From contig CP054837.1 of assembly GCA_028768525.1 (NCBI GenBank), forward strand, positions 5,980,722 through 6,044,721: a DNA stretch of 64,000 nucleotides, given 5' to 3'. Both the position numbers and the translations under genes were made by a program. Shown in pieces: positions 1 to 6,925 of this stretch (its first letter is position 1; every line of letters begins with the position of its first letter). Origin of the DNA: Desulfobacter sp. (lineage in GTDB: Bacteria; Desulfobacterota; Desulfobacteria; Desulfobacterales; Desulfobacteraceae). A model generated the notes under the pieces. It saw only the letters and a program-made list of their open reading frames with translations. It ran no database searches and was not told where the DNA came from.

Positions 1-727
1 GGGCAGGGGAGTGGTCAGCGGCAACCGGGGGGATTTCCACACCCACATTGTCCACCATTTCACCGGTGGGAACGGACTGGAGCAGCACCGGATCGTTGGC
101 GGTCACCGTCTGGATCAGGCTTGCGTAATAGGGGGTCAGCCGCATGCGGTAGTCTTTTGTCACCCGGGTGACTTCCTGGATCACCTTCTCGGGCAGGTCA
201 ATGATTTTGGACAGGTCCTCTACCGTATCAATGCAGTTTTTAATCTGGCCGGAATAGGAGTTCCAGTCCGCATCGCTCATCTTCAGGTATTTTTTGATCC
301 GGGCCTGGTTTTCCTGGATCTTGTCCCAGAGTTCAAAGCCAGAGGGGGCTTCCTCGGTTTTTGCGTTCAGATACTGGTCCACCCGTGCAATGGCCTCTTC
401 AACGATGGGCAGGGCCCTATATACCCGGCCGCCCACTGAAACGGAATGTTCGTCAATGGCTTCATGCTTTCTGGCGATGGGGGCCAGGTCTTCCCGGGTC
501 AGCCCGAAGGCTGCCGGTGAGATATTGTTTTGGTTTTTGAGCTGGTTCAGTTTAGAGAATAGGGCGACAATGGGGGCGGTCAGTTCCTGGGAGGCTGCCG
601 CCCGGACCAGGTCGTCGATTTCTGCTTTGAGGCCGGGATCACCGGTGCCGGTGTCCCCGTCAAAAAGGTGGTCAAAGAAATTTAAGGTAAAGGTGTCAAG
701 GGATTTATCCTTGCATGTGGCAGACAT
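1..727 (-). CDS. KamA-family radical SAM protein (lysine 2,3-aminomutase-like), N-terminal part only
   Basis: The ATG lies at 727 and the frame runs off the left edge, so about 242 N-terminal residues are visible. Residues from about 135 resemble the lead-in of lysine 2,3-aminomutase: a D-A-D-W-N-S-Y segment, then M-R-L-T-P-Y-Y-A-S-L-I (TPYY at about 198-201) and N-D-P-V-L-L-Q-S-V-P, matching the family signature ITPYYxSLI...DPxxPIRxQ. The first 130 residues are an extra, mostly helical extension absent from classical KamA and EpmB. The CxxxCxxC cluster motif would lie beyond the window, so catalysis is inferred. Family members move an amino group from C2 to C3 of lysine or a related amino acid using SAM and PLP. 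The gene begins one base after the ATP-grasp stop, which implies translational coupling. Confidence 0.72.
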   Translation of the reverse strand, partial: MSATCKDKSLDTFTLNFFDHLFDGDTGTGDPGLKAEIDDLVRAAASQELTAPIVALFSKLNQLKNQNNISPAAFGLTREDLAPIARKHEAIDEHSVSVGGRVYRALPIVEEAIARVDQYLNAKTEEAPSGFELWDKIQENQARIKKYLKMSDADWNSYSGQIKNCIDTVEDLSKIIDLPEKVIQEVTRVTKDYRMRLTPYYASLIQTVTANDPVLLQSVPTGEMVDNVGVEIPPVAADHSPA

Positions 728-728
728 T

Positions 729-2123
729 TTAATTCTCCGTTTCTATTTGTGTGGTAAAGGTCAGCTCAATCATTTTGCGGGCCTGGGTAATTCCCTGGTC
801 CACGCTCCCATGATCCTGGCCCACGGCGACAACCCGTGCAAGAAACGCACCTTCTGCCAGCACGAAATTGGTGCCGATATGCTCAAGGATCAAATAGTCT
901 TTTTTCAACCGGCCCTTGGCCACGTTTTCAAATGTTTCCTGTTCCCGGGTCTGCTGGGGAATGTAGGTCTCTGTACACACGGGCTGGTGGATTTTATAGT
1001 TATAGGTGCCCCAGTGTACCGGCGGGGCCAGTGGATTCATTTCCACGGCGTTGGCCGGAAAGTGGCCTTCGATCACCGCCCATAGTTCCAGTTCAGGCAG
1101 GTTGGGGGCATCCGGGGGCAGGGCCTGGTCCAGGGTGCAGCAAAATTCAAGGGTGGTGCCCTGTTTTCTTGCGTTGATTTCCAGGAACCGGATTTCTCCT
1201 TCCCCGGTGATGATATAATCGCAGCCAAATATGCCGCGGTATCCCTGACCGGCAAGCCAGTGTCCCACGGTGCGGGTATACTCCATCATTTCACGGGTCT
1301 GGTCCGGGGTGGCGGTGGAGGGAAAGGTGGACCCGGTAAAGCGGTTGCCGTCTTCAATGCGCTGGTCCGCCACTCCGGCGATGAAAACATCCTCCTCGCC
1401 GGCAACAACGGCCAGGACCGTTGGGTCCAGGGTGTGGGGCATGAACCGGGAAATGATGTAGGAGGTCTCCTCCCCGTTGAATTTGTCCTCAATGTCCTTC
1501 CGGCAGGCGGCCACGGTGGAGTTGATGCCGGCAGCGGAGTATTCCTTGGTCACAAATATGCCGTCGGTCCACTGGTCCCAGAGCCGGTCGGTGGCCGAGA
1601 TGAGGGCGCCGTAGGAACTGCAGAGTTCAAAGTCAACCACCGGCACCATCTGTCCGAGTTCGGACATCTGCAGGGTTTTATTATTGGCCCTGGCGGCGAT
1701 TTCCTTATCCGGCCCCAGAATAGTGACCCCCTGGATCTCATCAAGGGTCATCTCCGGAATGCTTTCGTACATGTTGATAAACAGGCCGGACTGGCGCCTT
1801 AGAATCTGTTTGATCAGGGAAATCACCTTGGGGGTTTGTGATACGGCCGTCACGAACTGCCTGGCGTTGATCCGGCAGCTTTTTTTCAGGACGCACTCTC
1901 CTTTGGTTTTTTCCACAAGGGGGTTGATGACGATGAGGTTGTCATAGTTGTATTGTTCCAGAACGTCGGGAACAATGGCGATAAATTGGAAGGGACGGTT
2001 AAAATAGCGGGTCAGGGCTTTGTTTAAAAAGTGATTCAGCCCGTAGTTTTTCAATTCCCCGATGTAGAGGAAATAATCTTTATCCTCGTCCAGCCGGAAA
2101 TTGGAAAAATGTATGACAGACAT
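729..2123 (-). CDS. ATP-grasp domain ligase paired with a KamA-type enzyme
   Basis: A 464-residue soluble protein with the layout of an ATP-grasp carboxylate-amine ligase. The nucleotide-binding strand and Gly-containing loop are at about 189-202 (G-I-F-V-T-K-E-Y-S-A-A-G-I-N-S), and the metal-binding end of the fold at about 300-319 (G-C-D-Y-I-I-T-G-E-G-E then F-L-E-I-N-A-R). The E-x-N-x-R order is the usual Mg2+/ATP site. The N-terminal 130 residues look like a pre-ATP-grasp domain. No family of known substrate is recognised. ATP-grasp ligases join a carboxylate to an amine or thiol through an acyl phosphate. Placement directly upstream of the KamA-like gene suggests the two act on the same amino acid, but the product is unknown. 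An A-G-G-A ribosome site precedes the ATG. Confidence 0.72.
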   Translation of the reverse strand: MSVIHFSNFRLDEDKDYFLYIGELKNYGLNHFLNKALTRYFNRPFQFIAIVPDVLEQYNYDNLIVINPLVEKTKGECVLKKSCRINARQFVTAVSQTPKVISLIKQILRRQSGLFINMYESIPEMTLDEIQGVTILGPDKEIAARANNKTLQMSELGQMVPVVDFELCSSYGALISATDRLWDQWTDGIFVTKEYSAAGINSTVAACRKDIEDKFNGEETSYIISRFMPHTLDPTVLAVVAGEEDVFIAGVADQRIEDGNRFTGSTFPSTATPDQTREMMEYTRTVGHWLAGQGYRGIFGCDYIITGEGEIRFLEINARKQGTTLEFCCTLDQALPPDAPNLPELELWAVIEGHFPANAVEMNPLAPPVHWGTYNYKIHQPVCTETYIPQQTREQETFENVAKGRLKKDYLILEHIGTNFVLAEGAFLARVVAVGQDHGSVDQGITQARKMIELTFTTQIETEN

Positions 2124-2346
2124 TTTTCACATCCTGATTATTCATGGGTTTTAGGTTGCCTGGCAGGTGTTTGCCTTTCCGTTAAAGGTTTTTTAGGTCT
2201 CTGTTTGGTGCAGATAAGCTAAAAAAAATGGAATGTCAAGACAAAAAGAAAGGGGAAATTTTTCATTTACAAATCCCGGCCAAAAAGATAGATTTCACCT
2301 GGTGGCGGGGCATCCGGCAGCTATGGAAAATGATGAAAACCACCAA

Positions 2347-2364
2347 ATTGATGAAATGCTCAAT
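2347..2364. promoter_or_regulatory. Upstream activator-site candidate, distal copy
   Basis: ATTGATGAAATGCTCAAT is an imperfect palindrome sharing its left half exactly with the perfect copy at 2429-2446. The two centres are 82 bases apart, close to eight helical turns. The site lies about 125 bases upstream of the sigma-54 -12/-24 element, as expected for an enhancer-binding activator. Binding is inferred. Confidence 0.5.
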
Positions 2365-2428
2365 TTTGCTTCTTGATCGGTTTCTAATGCCCGTCCCGGG
2401 GAAAATCCGGTCCCGACCGCTGATAAAG

Positions 2429-2446
2429 ATTGATGATTTCATCAAT
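2429..2446. promoter_or_regulatory. Upstream activator-site candidate, proximal perfect palindrome
   Basis: ATTGATGATTTCATCAAT is a perfect inverted repeat with 8-base arms and a 2-base centre. It sits about 40 bases upstream of the sigma-54 promoter and pairs with the related site at 2347-2364. The likely reader is an AAA+ sigma-54 activator encoded outside the window, because none is present here. Confidence 0.55.
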
Positions 2447-2486
2447 TCTTAACCATAAAACTTTAAAAAATTATTGGAAAAACGAC

Positions 2487-2502
2487 TGGCACGGGAATTG
2501 CT
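2487..2502 (+). promoter_or_regulatory. Sigma-54 promoter of the TAXI-TRAP operon
   Basis: TGGCACG at 2487-2493, four bases, then TTGCT at 2498-2502 match the RpoN -24/-12 consensus at every conserved position, with the required ten bases between GG and GC. Transcription would start near 2514 and give an untranslated leader of roughly 185 bases before the binding-protein gene. Confidence 0.85.
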
Positions 2503-2699
2503 GATTGCTGTAGTCGTCGGTTTGATCTGTTGTAAAGAATCACAGGCATGCACAAGATACAAAATTACTATTGTAATTTAGCCAGCATAAAAAATAGCGT
2601 TACGTAAACAAAGAAAGGAGGGAAAAGGGTAACTTGCTATAGATTTTTAATTAGCATTTATTAAAAAACATTAATTTTAAACATTATTTGGAGGTTAGG

Positions 2700-3677
2700 A
2701 TGAAAAAACTATTAGTTCTTGGTATTGCAGCATTTTTCGGTATGGTTCTTTTTCTGGGGTCCGCCCCTGTACAGGCCGCTGATCAGACCTTTGTCACCAT
2801 CGGCACAGGCGGCGTCACAGGCGTATACTACCCCACCGGCGGCGCCATTGCCCGCCTGGTCAATAAGGGAAGAAAAGAACACGGCATTCGCTGCTCCGTT
2901 GAAAGTACCGGCGGTTCCGTTTACAATTTGAATACCATCGCAGCCGGCGAACTGGACATGGGCGTCGCCCAGTCAGACTGGCAGTACCATGCGTACAACG
3001 GCACCAGCAAATTCGCAGACAAGGGCCCCAACAAGGACCTCAGAGCCATATTCAGCGTTCATCCCGAACCCTTCACTGTTGTCGCAAGGGCCGATTCTGG
3101 CATTAAAAATTTCATGGACCTTAAGGGCAAACGGGTGAACATCGGAAACCCTGGTTCCGGACAGCGCGGGACAATGGAAGTTCTCATGGGTGCTTTGGGA
3201 TGGACCAAAGCCGACTTTAAACTGGCCTCTGAACTGAAGCCTGCCGAAATGTCCAAAGCCTTGTGCGACAACAAGATTGACGCCTATGTTTACACGGTGG
3301 GGCATCCCTCCGGCGCCATCAAAGAAGCCACCACCTCCTGCGACTCCGTGCTTGTCAATGTGGACGGTCCCGTGGTTGACAAATTGGTAAATCAGTACAG
3401 CTACTATCGTAAAGCCACCATCCCCGGCGGCATGTACCGCGGCACAGATGCCGACATCAACACCTTTGGTGTGGGCGCAACCTTTGTTTCCTCAGCCAAG
3501 GTGCCTGCGAATGTGATTTATCATGTCGTAAAATCCGTTTTCGAGAATTTTGACCAGTTCAAAAAACTCCATCCTGCTTTTGCCAATCTCAAAAAGGAAG
3601 AAATGGTTAAAGCCGGTCTCTCGGCTCCCCTCCATGACGGCGCCGTTAAGTACTACAAAGAAGCCGGCCTGATGTAA
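2700..3677 (+). CDS. TAXI-family TRAP transporter periplasmic substrate-binding protein
   Basis: A 325-residue exported binding protein for a TRAP importer. Residues 1-26 form a typical Sec signal ending P-V-Q-A before A-D-Q. The mature N terminus carries the TAXI signature: I-G-T-G-G-V-T-G-V-Y-Y-P-T-G-G, followed by S-T-G-G-S-V-Y-N-L and a G-E-L-D-M-G-V-A-Q-S-D segment. The ATG at 2700 is chosen over an in-frame TTG at 2688 because G-G-A-G-G at 2690-2694 sits five bases upstream of it. The fused permease follows after a strong hairpin. TAXI proteins bind organic anions such as glutamate or dicarboxylates; the ligand here cannot be read from sequence. Expression is probably sigma-54 dependent. 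Confidence 0.93.
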   Translation: MKKLLVLGIAAFFGMVLFLGSAPVQAADQTFVTIGTGGVTGVYYPTGGAIARLVNKGRKEHGIRCSVESTGGSVYNLNTIAAGELDMGVAQSDWQYHAYNGTSKFADKGPNKDLRAIFSVHPEPFTVVARADSGIKNFMDLKGKRVNIGNPGSGQRGTMEVLMGALGWTKADFKLASELKPAEMSKALCDNKIDAYVYTVGHPSGAIKEATTSCDSVLVNVDGPVVDKLVNQYSYYRKATIPGGMYRGTDADINTFGVGATFVSSAKVPANVIYHVVKSVFENFDQFKKLHPAFANLKKEEMVKAGLSAPLHDGAVKYYKEAGLM

Positions 3678-3699
3678 TCCAGGGAACGGTTGAACATTG

Positions 3700-3734
3700 A
3701 AAGTGCACGGTCCCGCAAGCGGACCGTGCACTTT
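3700..3734 (+). terminator. Strong intercistronic hairpin between binding protein and permease
   Basis: AAAGTGCACGGTCC at 3700-3713 pairs perfectly over 14 bases with 3721-3734, leaving a 7-base loop, and is followed by A-G-T-T-T-T. The permease starts only 48 bases later, so this is more likely a partial terminator or an mRNA 3'-end protector that raises binding-protein output relative to permease than a full stop. Confidence 0.75.
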
Positions 3735-3781
3735 AGTTTTACCTTTGAGCAATACCTTTTTCCCATGGAGGAATCGTCATA

Positions 3782-6358
3782 ATGACCGAAGTTAATGAAA
3801 ATGCATCATCCCGGGATGAATTGCAGGAGATGATCGCCGAGACAGATACGGGTGCCCGTAATCCCGTTGGCGCGATTCCTAAGAATGTTTTATTTTTTAT
3901 ACCCTTGGCATGGACCCTTTTCCAGTTATGGTACGCGTCACCCCTGCCGTTTATTTTTAATATCCTGGTATTTAATTCATCGGAGGCCCGGGCAATTCAT
4001 CTGGCCTTTGCCATGTTTTTAGCCTTTACCGCCTATCCCACATTCAAATCCTCGCCAAGAGATTATATACCGCTCCAGGACTGGATTGTGGCGTTTATCG
4101 CTGCCTTTTGTGCGGCGTATTTATTTTTATTCTACGCCGAATTGTCGGAACGGCCCGGCGCTCCGGTCACCATGGACTTGGTGGTGTCGGTCATTGGCAT
4201 GATTATGCTGCTGGAAGCCACCCGGCGGGCGCTGGGGCCGCCTTTGATGGTGGTGGCAACGGTCTTTCTTATTTATACCTTTGCCGGCCCCTACATGCCG
4301 GATGTCATTGCCCATAAAGGGGCCAGCCTGTCCAAGGGAATGTCCCACTACTGGCTTTCCACCGAGGGGGTCTACGGCGTGGCCCTTGGGGTGTCAACGG
4401 GCATGGTCTTTATGTTCGTTTTGTTCGGTTCCCTGCTCGAATCTGCAGGGGCGGGGAATTATTTTATCCGGACGGCCTTTGCCGGGCTGGGCCATATGCG
4501 CGGCGGTCCCGCCAAGGCCGCGGTTGTTTCCTCGGGCTTGACCGGCCTGGTCTCCGGTTCCTCCATCGCCAACGTGGTCACCACCGGCACCTTTACCATT
4601 CCCTTGATGAGAAAAGTCGGGTTTCCGGCTGAAAAGGCCGGGGCCGTAGAGGTGGCCGCATCCACCAACGGCCAGCTCACGCCGCCGGTTATGGGGGCGG
4701 CCGCCTTCCTAATGGTCGAATATGTGGGCATTTCCTATGTGGAGGTCATCAAGCATGCCTTTCTTCCGGCCATCATTTCCTATATCGCCCTGGTCTATAT
4801 CGTTCATCTGGAAGCCTGTAAAATTGGGCTCAAGGGCATGGAACGGCCGGCAACCAAAACCCTGGCCCAAAAGCTGCTCTCCTTTGTCATGGGGCTGCTC
4901 GTCGTTATTATCATCGGCGGGGCGACCTATTACGGCCTGGGATGGATCAAGGGGGTGGCCGGAAAGGCAACCATTTACGTGGTGACCCTGCTGCTCATGG
5001 CCGCTTACCTGGTCCTGGTCTGGATTGCCTGCCGGGTGCCGGAACTGGAACTCACCCATGAAATCAAAGAATTGCCGGACCTCGGGCCAACGGCACAGGC
5101 CGGTTACTATTTTCTGCTTCCCATCGTGGTTCTCATGTGGTGCCTTACGGTGGAGCGGCTCTCTCCGTCTCTGTCCGCATACTGGGCCACGGTGCTTCTG
5201 ATTTTCATCGTGCTGACCCAGCGGCCCTTGAAAGGATTTTTCAGGAAGAGCAACGCCCCGGAATTCTCCTTTAAACTGGGGTGGGACAATCTGATCGAAG
5301 GTCTGGTGTCAGGCGCCCGGAATATGATCGGTATCGGCGTGGCCACGGCGGCCGCCGGCATTGTTGTGGGCACGGTGACCCTCACGGGCATCGGCCTGGT
5401 CATGACCGAGTTCGTGGAATTCATCTCCGGCGGTAACCTCATGCTCATCCTGTTCTTTACCGCAGGCATCAGTCTGCTGCTGGGCATGGGACTGCCCACC
5501 ACGGCCAACTATATTGTCGTATCCACACTGATGGCTCCGGTGATCGTGGAACTGGGCGCCCAGAACGGGCTGATCGTTCCCCTGGTGGCCGTCCACCTGT
5601 TTGTATTCTATTTCGGCATCCTGGCCGATGATACGCCGCCGGTCGGGCTGGCTGCCTTTGCGGCCGCCGGCATCTCGGGCGGCGATCCGATCCGAACGGG
5701 TATCCAGGGCTTTACCTACGATATCCGTACCGCCATTTTGCCCTTTTTGTTCATTTTTAACACCGAGCTGCTTATGATCGGCATCGGCACCTGGTTTCAC
5801 CTGATTATCGTCATTGTGGCCGCTGTCATCGCCATGCTTATTTTTGCCGCCGCCACCCAGGGATACTGGATTACCAAGAGCAAGTTCTACGAAACCATCG
5901 CGCTGCTTCTTGTGGCCTTTACCCTGTTCCGTCCAGGGTTCTGGTGGGACCAGATTTATCCGCCATTTGACGAGCGGCCCGGCACGGAACTGGTCCAGAT
6001 CGTAGAAAAAGTGGAGCCCGGAAAAATGCTCCGGCTACAGATCAAAGGGGAGTCCATGGACGGGGAGCCCTACGAAAAGGCATTGATGCTTCCGGTGGGC
6101 AACGCTCCTACCGGGGCCGAACGTCTCAACGAGATCGGGTTTGAAGTCCGGACCGAGGAGAATAAGGTGCTGGTGGACAATGTGGTTTTTGGATCCAATG
6201 CCGAAAAAATGGGCATTGATTTCGACCAGGAGATCCTTCAGGTGAAAATGCCGGCAGACCGGCTGCCTAAACAGATCATGTTCATTCCGGCCCTGGGACT
6301 CGCTGTCCTGGTTTACCTGCTCCAGAAAAGACGCAAGGAAAGGCTGGGCGAGGCCTGA
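3782..6358 (+). CDS. Fused TRAP transporter permease (DctQM type, TAXI class) with C-terminal DUF3394/PDZ-like region
   Basis: An 858-residue inner-membrane protein combining the small (DctQ) and large (DctM) TRAP subunits. Hydrophobic segments begin at about 32. The conserved DctM block includes G-A-A-A-F-L-M at about 305, the second half contains G-M-G-L-P-T-T-A-N-Y, and the A-D-D-T-P-P-V-G-L-A-A-F-A stretch at about 616 is typical of TAXI permeases. After the last transport helix (about 700-720) comes a soluble region of about 110 residues and a final anchor (about 835-852). This matches the DUF3394 tail of some TRAP permeases, and its V-x-x-G-S-x-A-E-K-x-G-I pattern resembles a PDZ ligand groove. 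It works with the upstream binding protein as a Na+- or H+-driven importer. G-G-A-G-G at 3767-3771 supports the start. Confidence 0.93.
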   Translation: MTEVNENASSRDELQEMIAETDTGARNPVGAIPKNVLFFIPLAWTLFQLWYASPLPFIFNILVFNSSEARAIHLAFAMFLAFTAYPTFKSSPRDYIPLQDWIVAFIAAFCAAYLFLFYAELSERPGAPVTMDLVVSVIGMIMLLEATRRALGPPLMVVATVFLIYTFAGPYMPDVIAHKGASLSKGMSHYWLSTEGVYGVALGVSTGMVFMFVLFGSLLESAGAGNYFIRTAFAGLGHMRGGPAKAAVVSSGLTGLVSGSSIANVVTTGTFTIPLMRKVGFPAEKAGAVEVAASTNGQLTPPVMGAAAFLMVEYVGISYVEVIKHAFLPAIISYIALVYIVHLEACKIGLKGMERPATKTLAQKLLSFVMGLLVVIIIGGATYYGLGWIKGVAGKATIYVVTLLLMAAYLVLVWIACRVPELELTHEIKELPDLGPTAQAGYYFLLPIVVLMWCLTVERLSPSLSAYWATVLLIFIVLTQRPLKGFFRKSNAPEFSFKLGWDNLIEGLVSGARNMIGIGVATAAAGIVVGTVTLTGIGLVMTEFVEFISGGNLMLILFFTAGISLLLGMGLPTTANYIVVSTLMAPVIVELGAQNGLIVPLVAVHLFVFYFGILADDTPPVGLAAFAAAGISGGDPIRTGIQGFTYDIRTAILPFLFIFNTELLMIGIGTWFHLIIVIVAAVIAMLIFAAATQGYWITKSKFYETIALLLVAFTLFRPGFWWDQIYPPFDERPGTELVQIVEKVEPGKMLRLQIKGESMDGEPYEKALMLPVGNAPTGAERLNEIGFEVRTEENKVLVDNVVFGSNAEKMGIDFDQEILQVKMPADRLPKQIMFIPALGLAVLVYLLQKRRKERLGEA

Positions 6359-6469
6359 TTCCGGCCACCCGACAACTTCCGGGAACATTCCCCGTATCCG
6401 TGGGGCAGGCAGGACTAAGGCTGCCCCGGCGGTGGGGGATGTTCCGGACCATTTACAGGAGATCATTCC

Positions 6470-6910
6470 ATGTTTAATAAAATACTGGTTCCCGTGGATA
6501 TCGACTATCCCAGAACTGCCCAGGCGGTGTTTCAGAATGCATTGGAACTGGCGTCCCTCAGCGGTGCCGAGATCCGTATCGTCTGCGTCATGCCGGATTT
6601 TTCCATGCCCATCGTGGCTTCCTTTGTCACGGACCGGATCAAAAACGAGGCCCGTGAGGAATTCAAGACGGCCCTGGATGACTTTGTCCAAAAGAACTGC
6701 CAGGGGGGCACCCGGGTCTCCCACAGGGTGCTGGTGGGCAGGCACTATGAAGAAATACTGAAGGTGGCGGACAAATGGGAGGCCGATCTGATCGTGGTCT
6801 ACCACAACCACCGGAAAAAGATAAACCAGGCCTTTTCCGATACCTGCGCCCGGAAGCTGGTCAAGCATGCCAATTGTTCGGTGCTCAGGCTACGCAACGT
6901 ACTAAAATAA
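6470..6910 (+). CDS. Universal stress protein (UspA family) of the TRAP operon
   Basis: A 146-residue cytoplasmic protein that begins F-N-K-I-L-V-P-V-D, the usual first strand of UspA domains. It continues with a helix rich in A and L and ends with a V-K-H-A-N-C-S-V-L-R-L-R strand typical of the family. The ATP-binding G-x2-G-x9-G-S/T loop is poorly conserved: only a basic A-R-K-L-V-K-H remains, so nucleotide binding is doubtful. Usp proteins are often encoded beside TRAP transporters, as with TeaD of the ectoine TRAP system, where the Usp modulates uptake. Here it lies 111 bases after the permease and 15 bases before the molybdopterin oxidoreductase, so all four genes may share one transcript. 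Confidence 0.85.
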   Translation: MFNKILVPVDIDYPRTAQAVFQNALELASLSGAEIRIVCVMPDFSMPIVASFVTDRIKNEAREEFKTALDDFVQKNCQGGTRVSHRVLVGRHYEEILKVADKWEADLIVVYHNHRKKINQAFSDTCARKLVKHANCSVLRLRNVLK

Positions 6911-6925
6911 TTATTTGGGATAAGA

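Larger units (their letters stand above)
2124..2699. other. 576-base intergenic control region
   Basis: No convincing gene lies here. The region separates the divergent ATP-grasp and TRAP operons. The left part is unremarkable. From 2347 it carries two related palindromes, a sigma-54 promoter at 2487-2502, and an AT-rich leader of about 185 bases ending in G-G-A-G-G at 2690-2694. A 74-codon open frame at 2228-2452 overlaps both palindromes and resembles no protein known to me, so it is treated as noncoding. Confidence 0.6.

Noticed and set aside
294..1085. 263-codon plus-strand frame across the KamA/ATP-grasp junction
   Set aside because: Spans two coupled minus-strand genes and shows no domain.
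2228..2452. 74-codon frame in the TRAP control region
   Set aside because: Overlaps both palindromes, lacks a ribosome site and resembles nothing.
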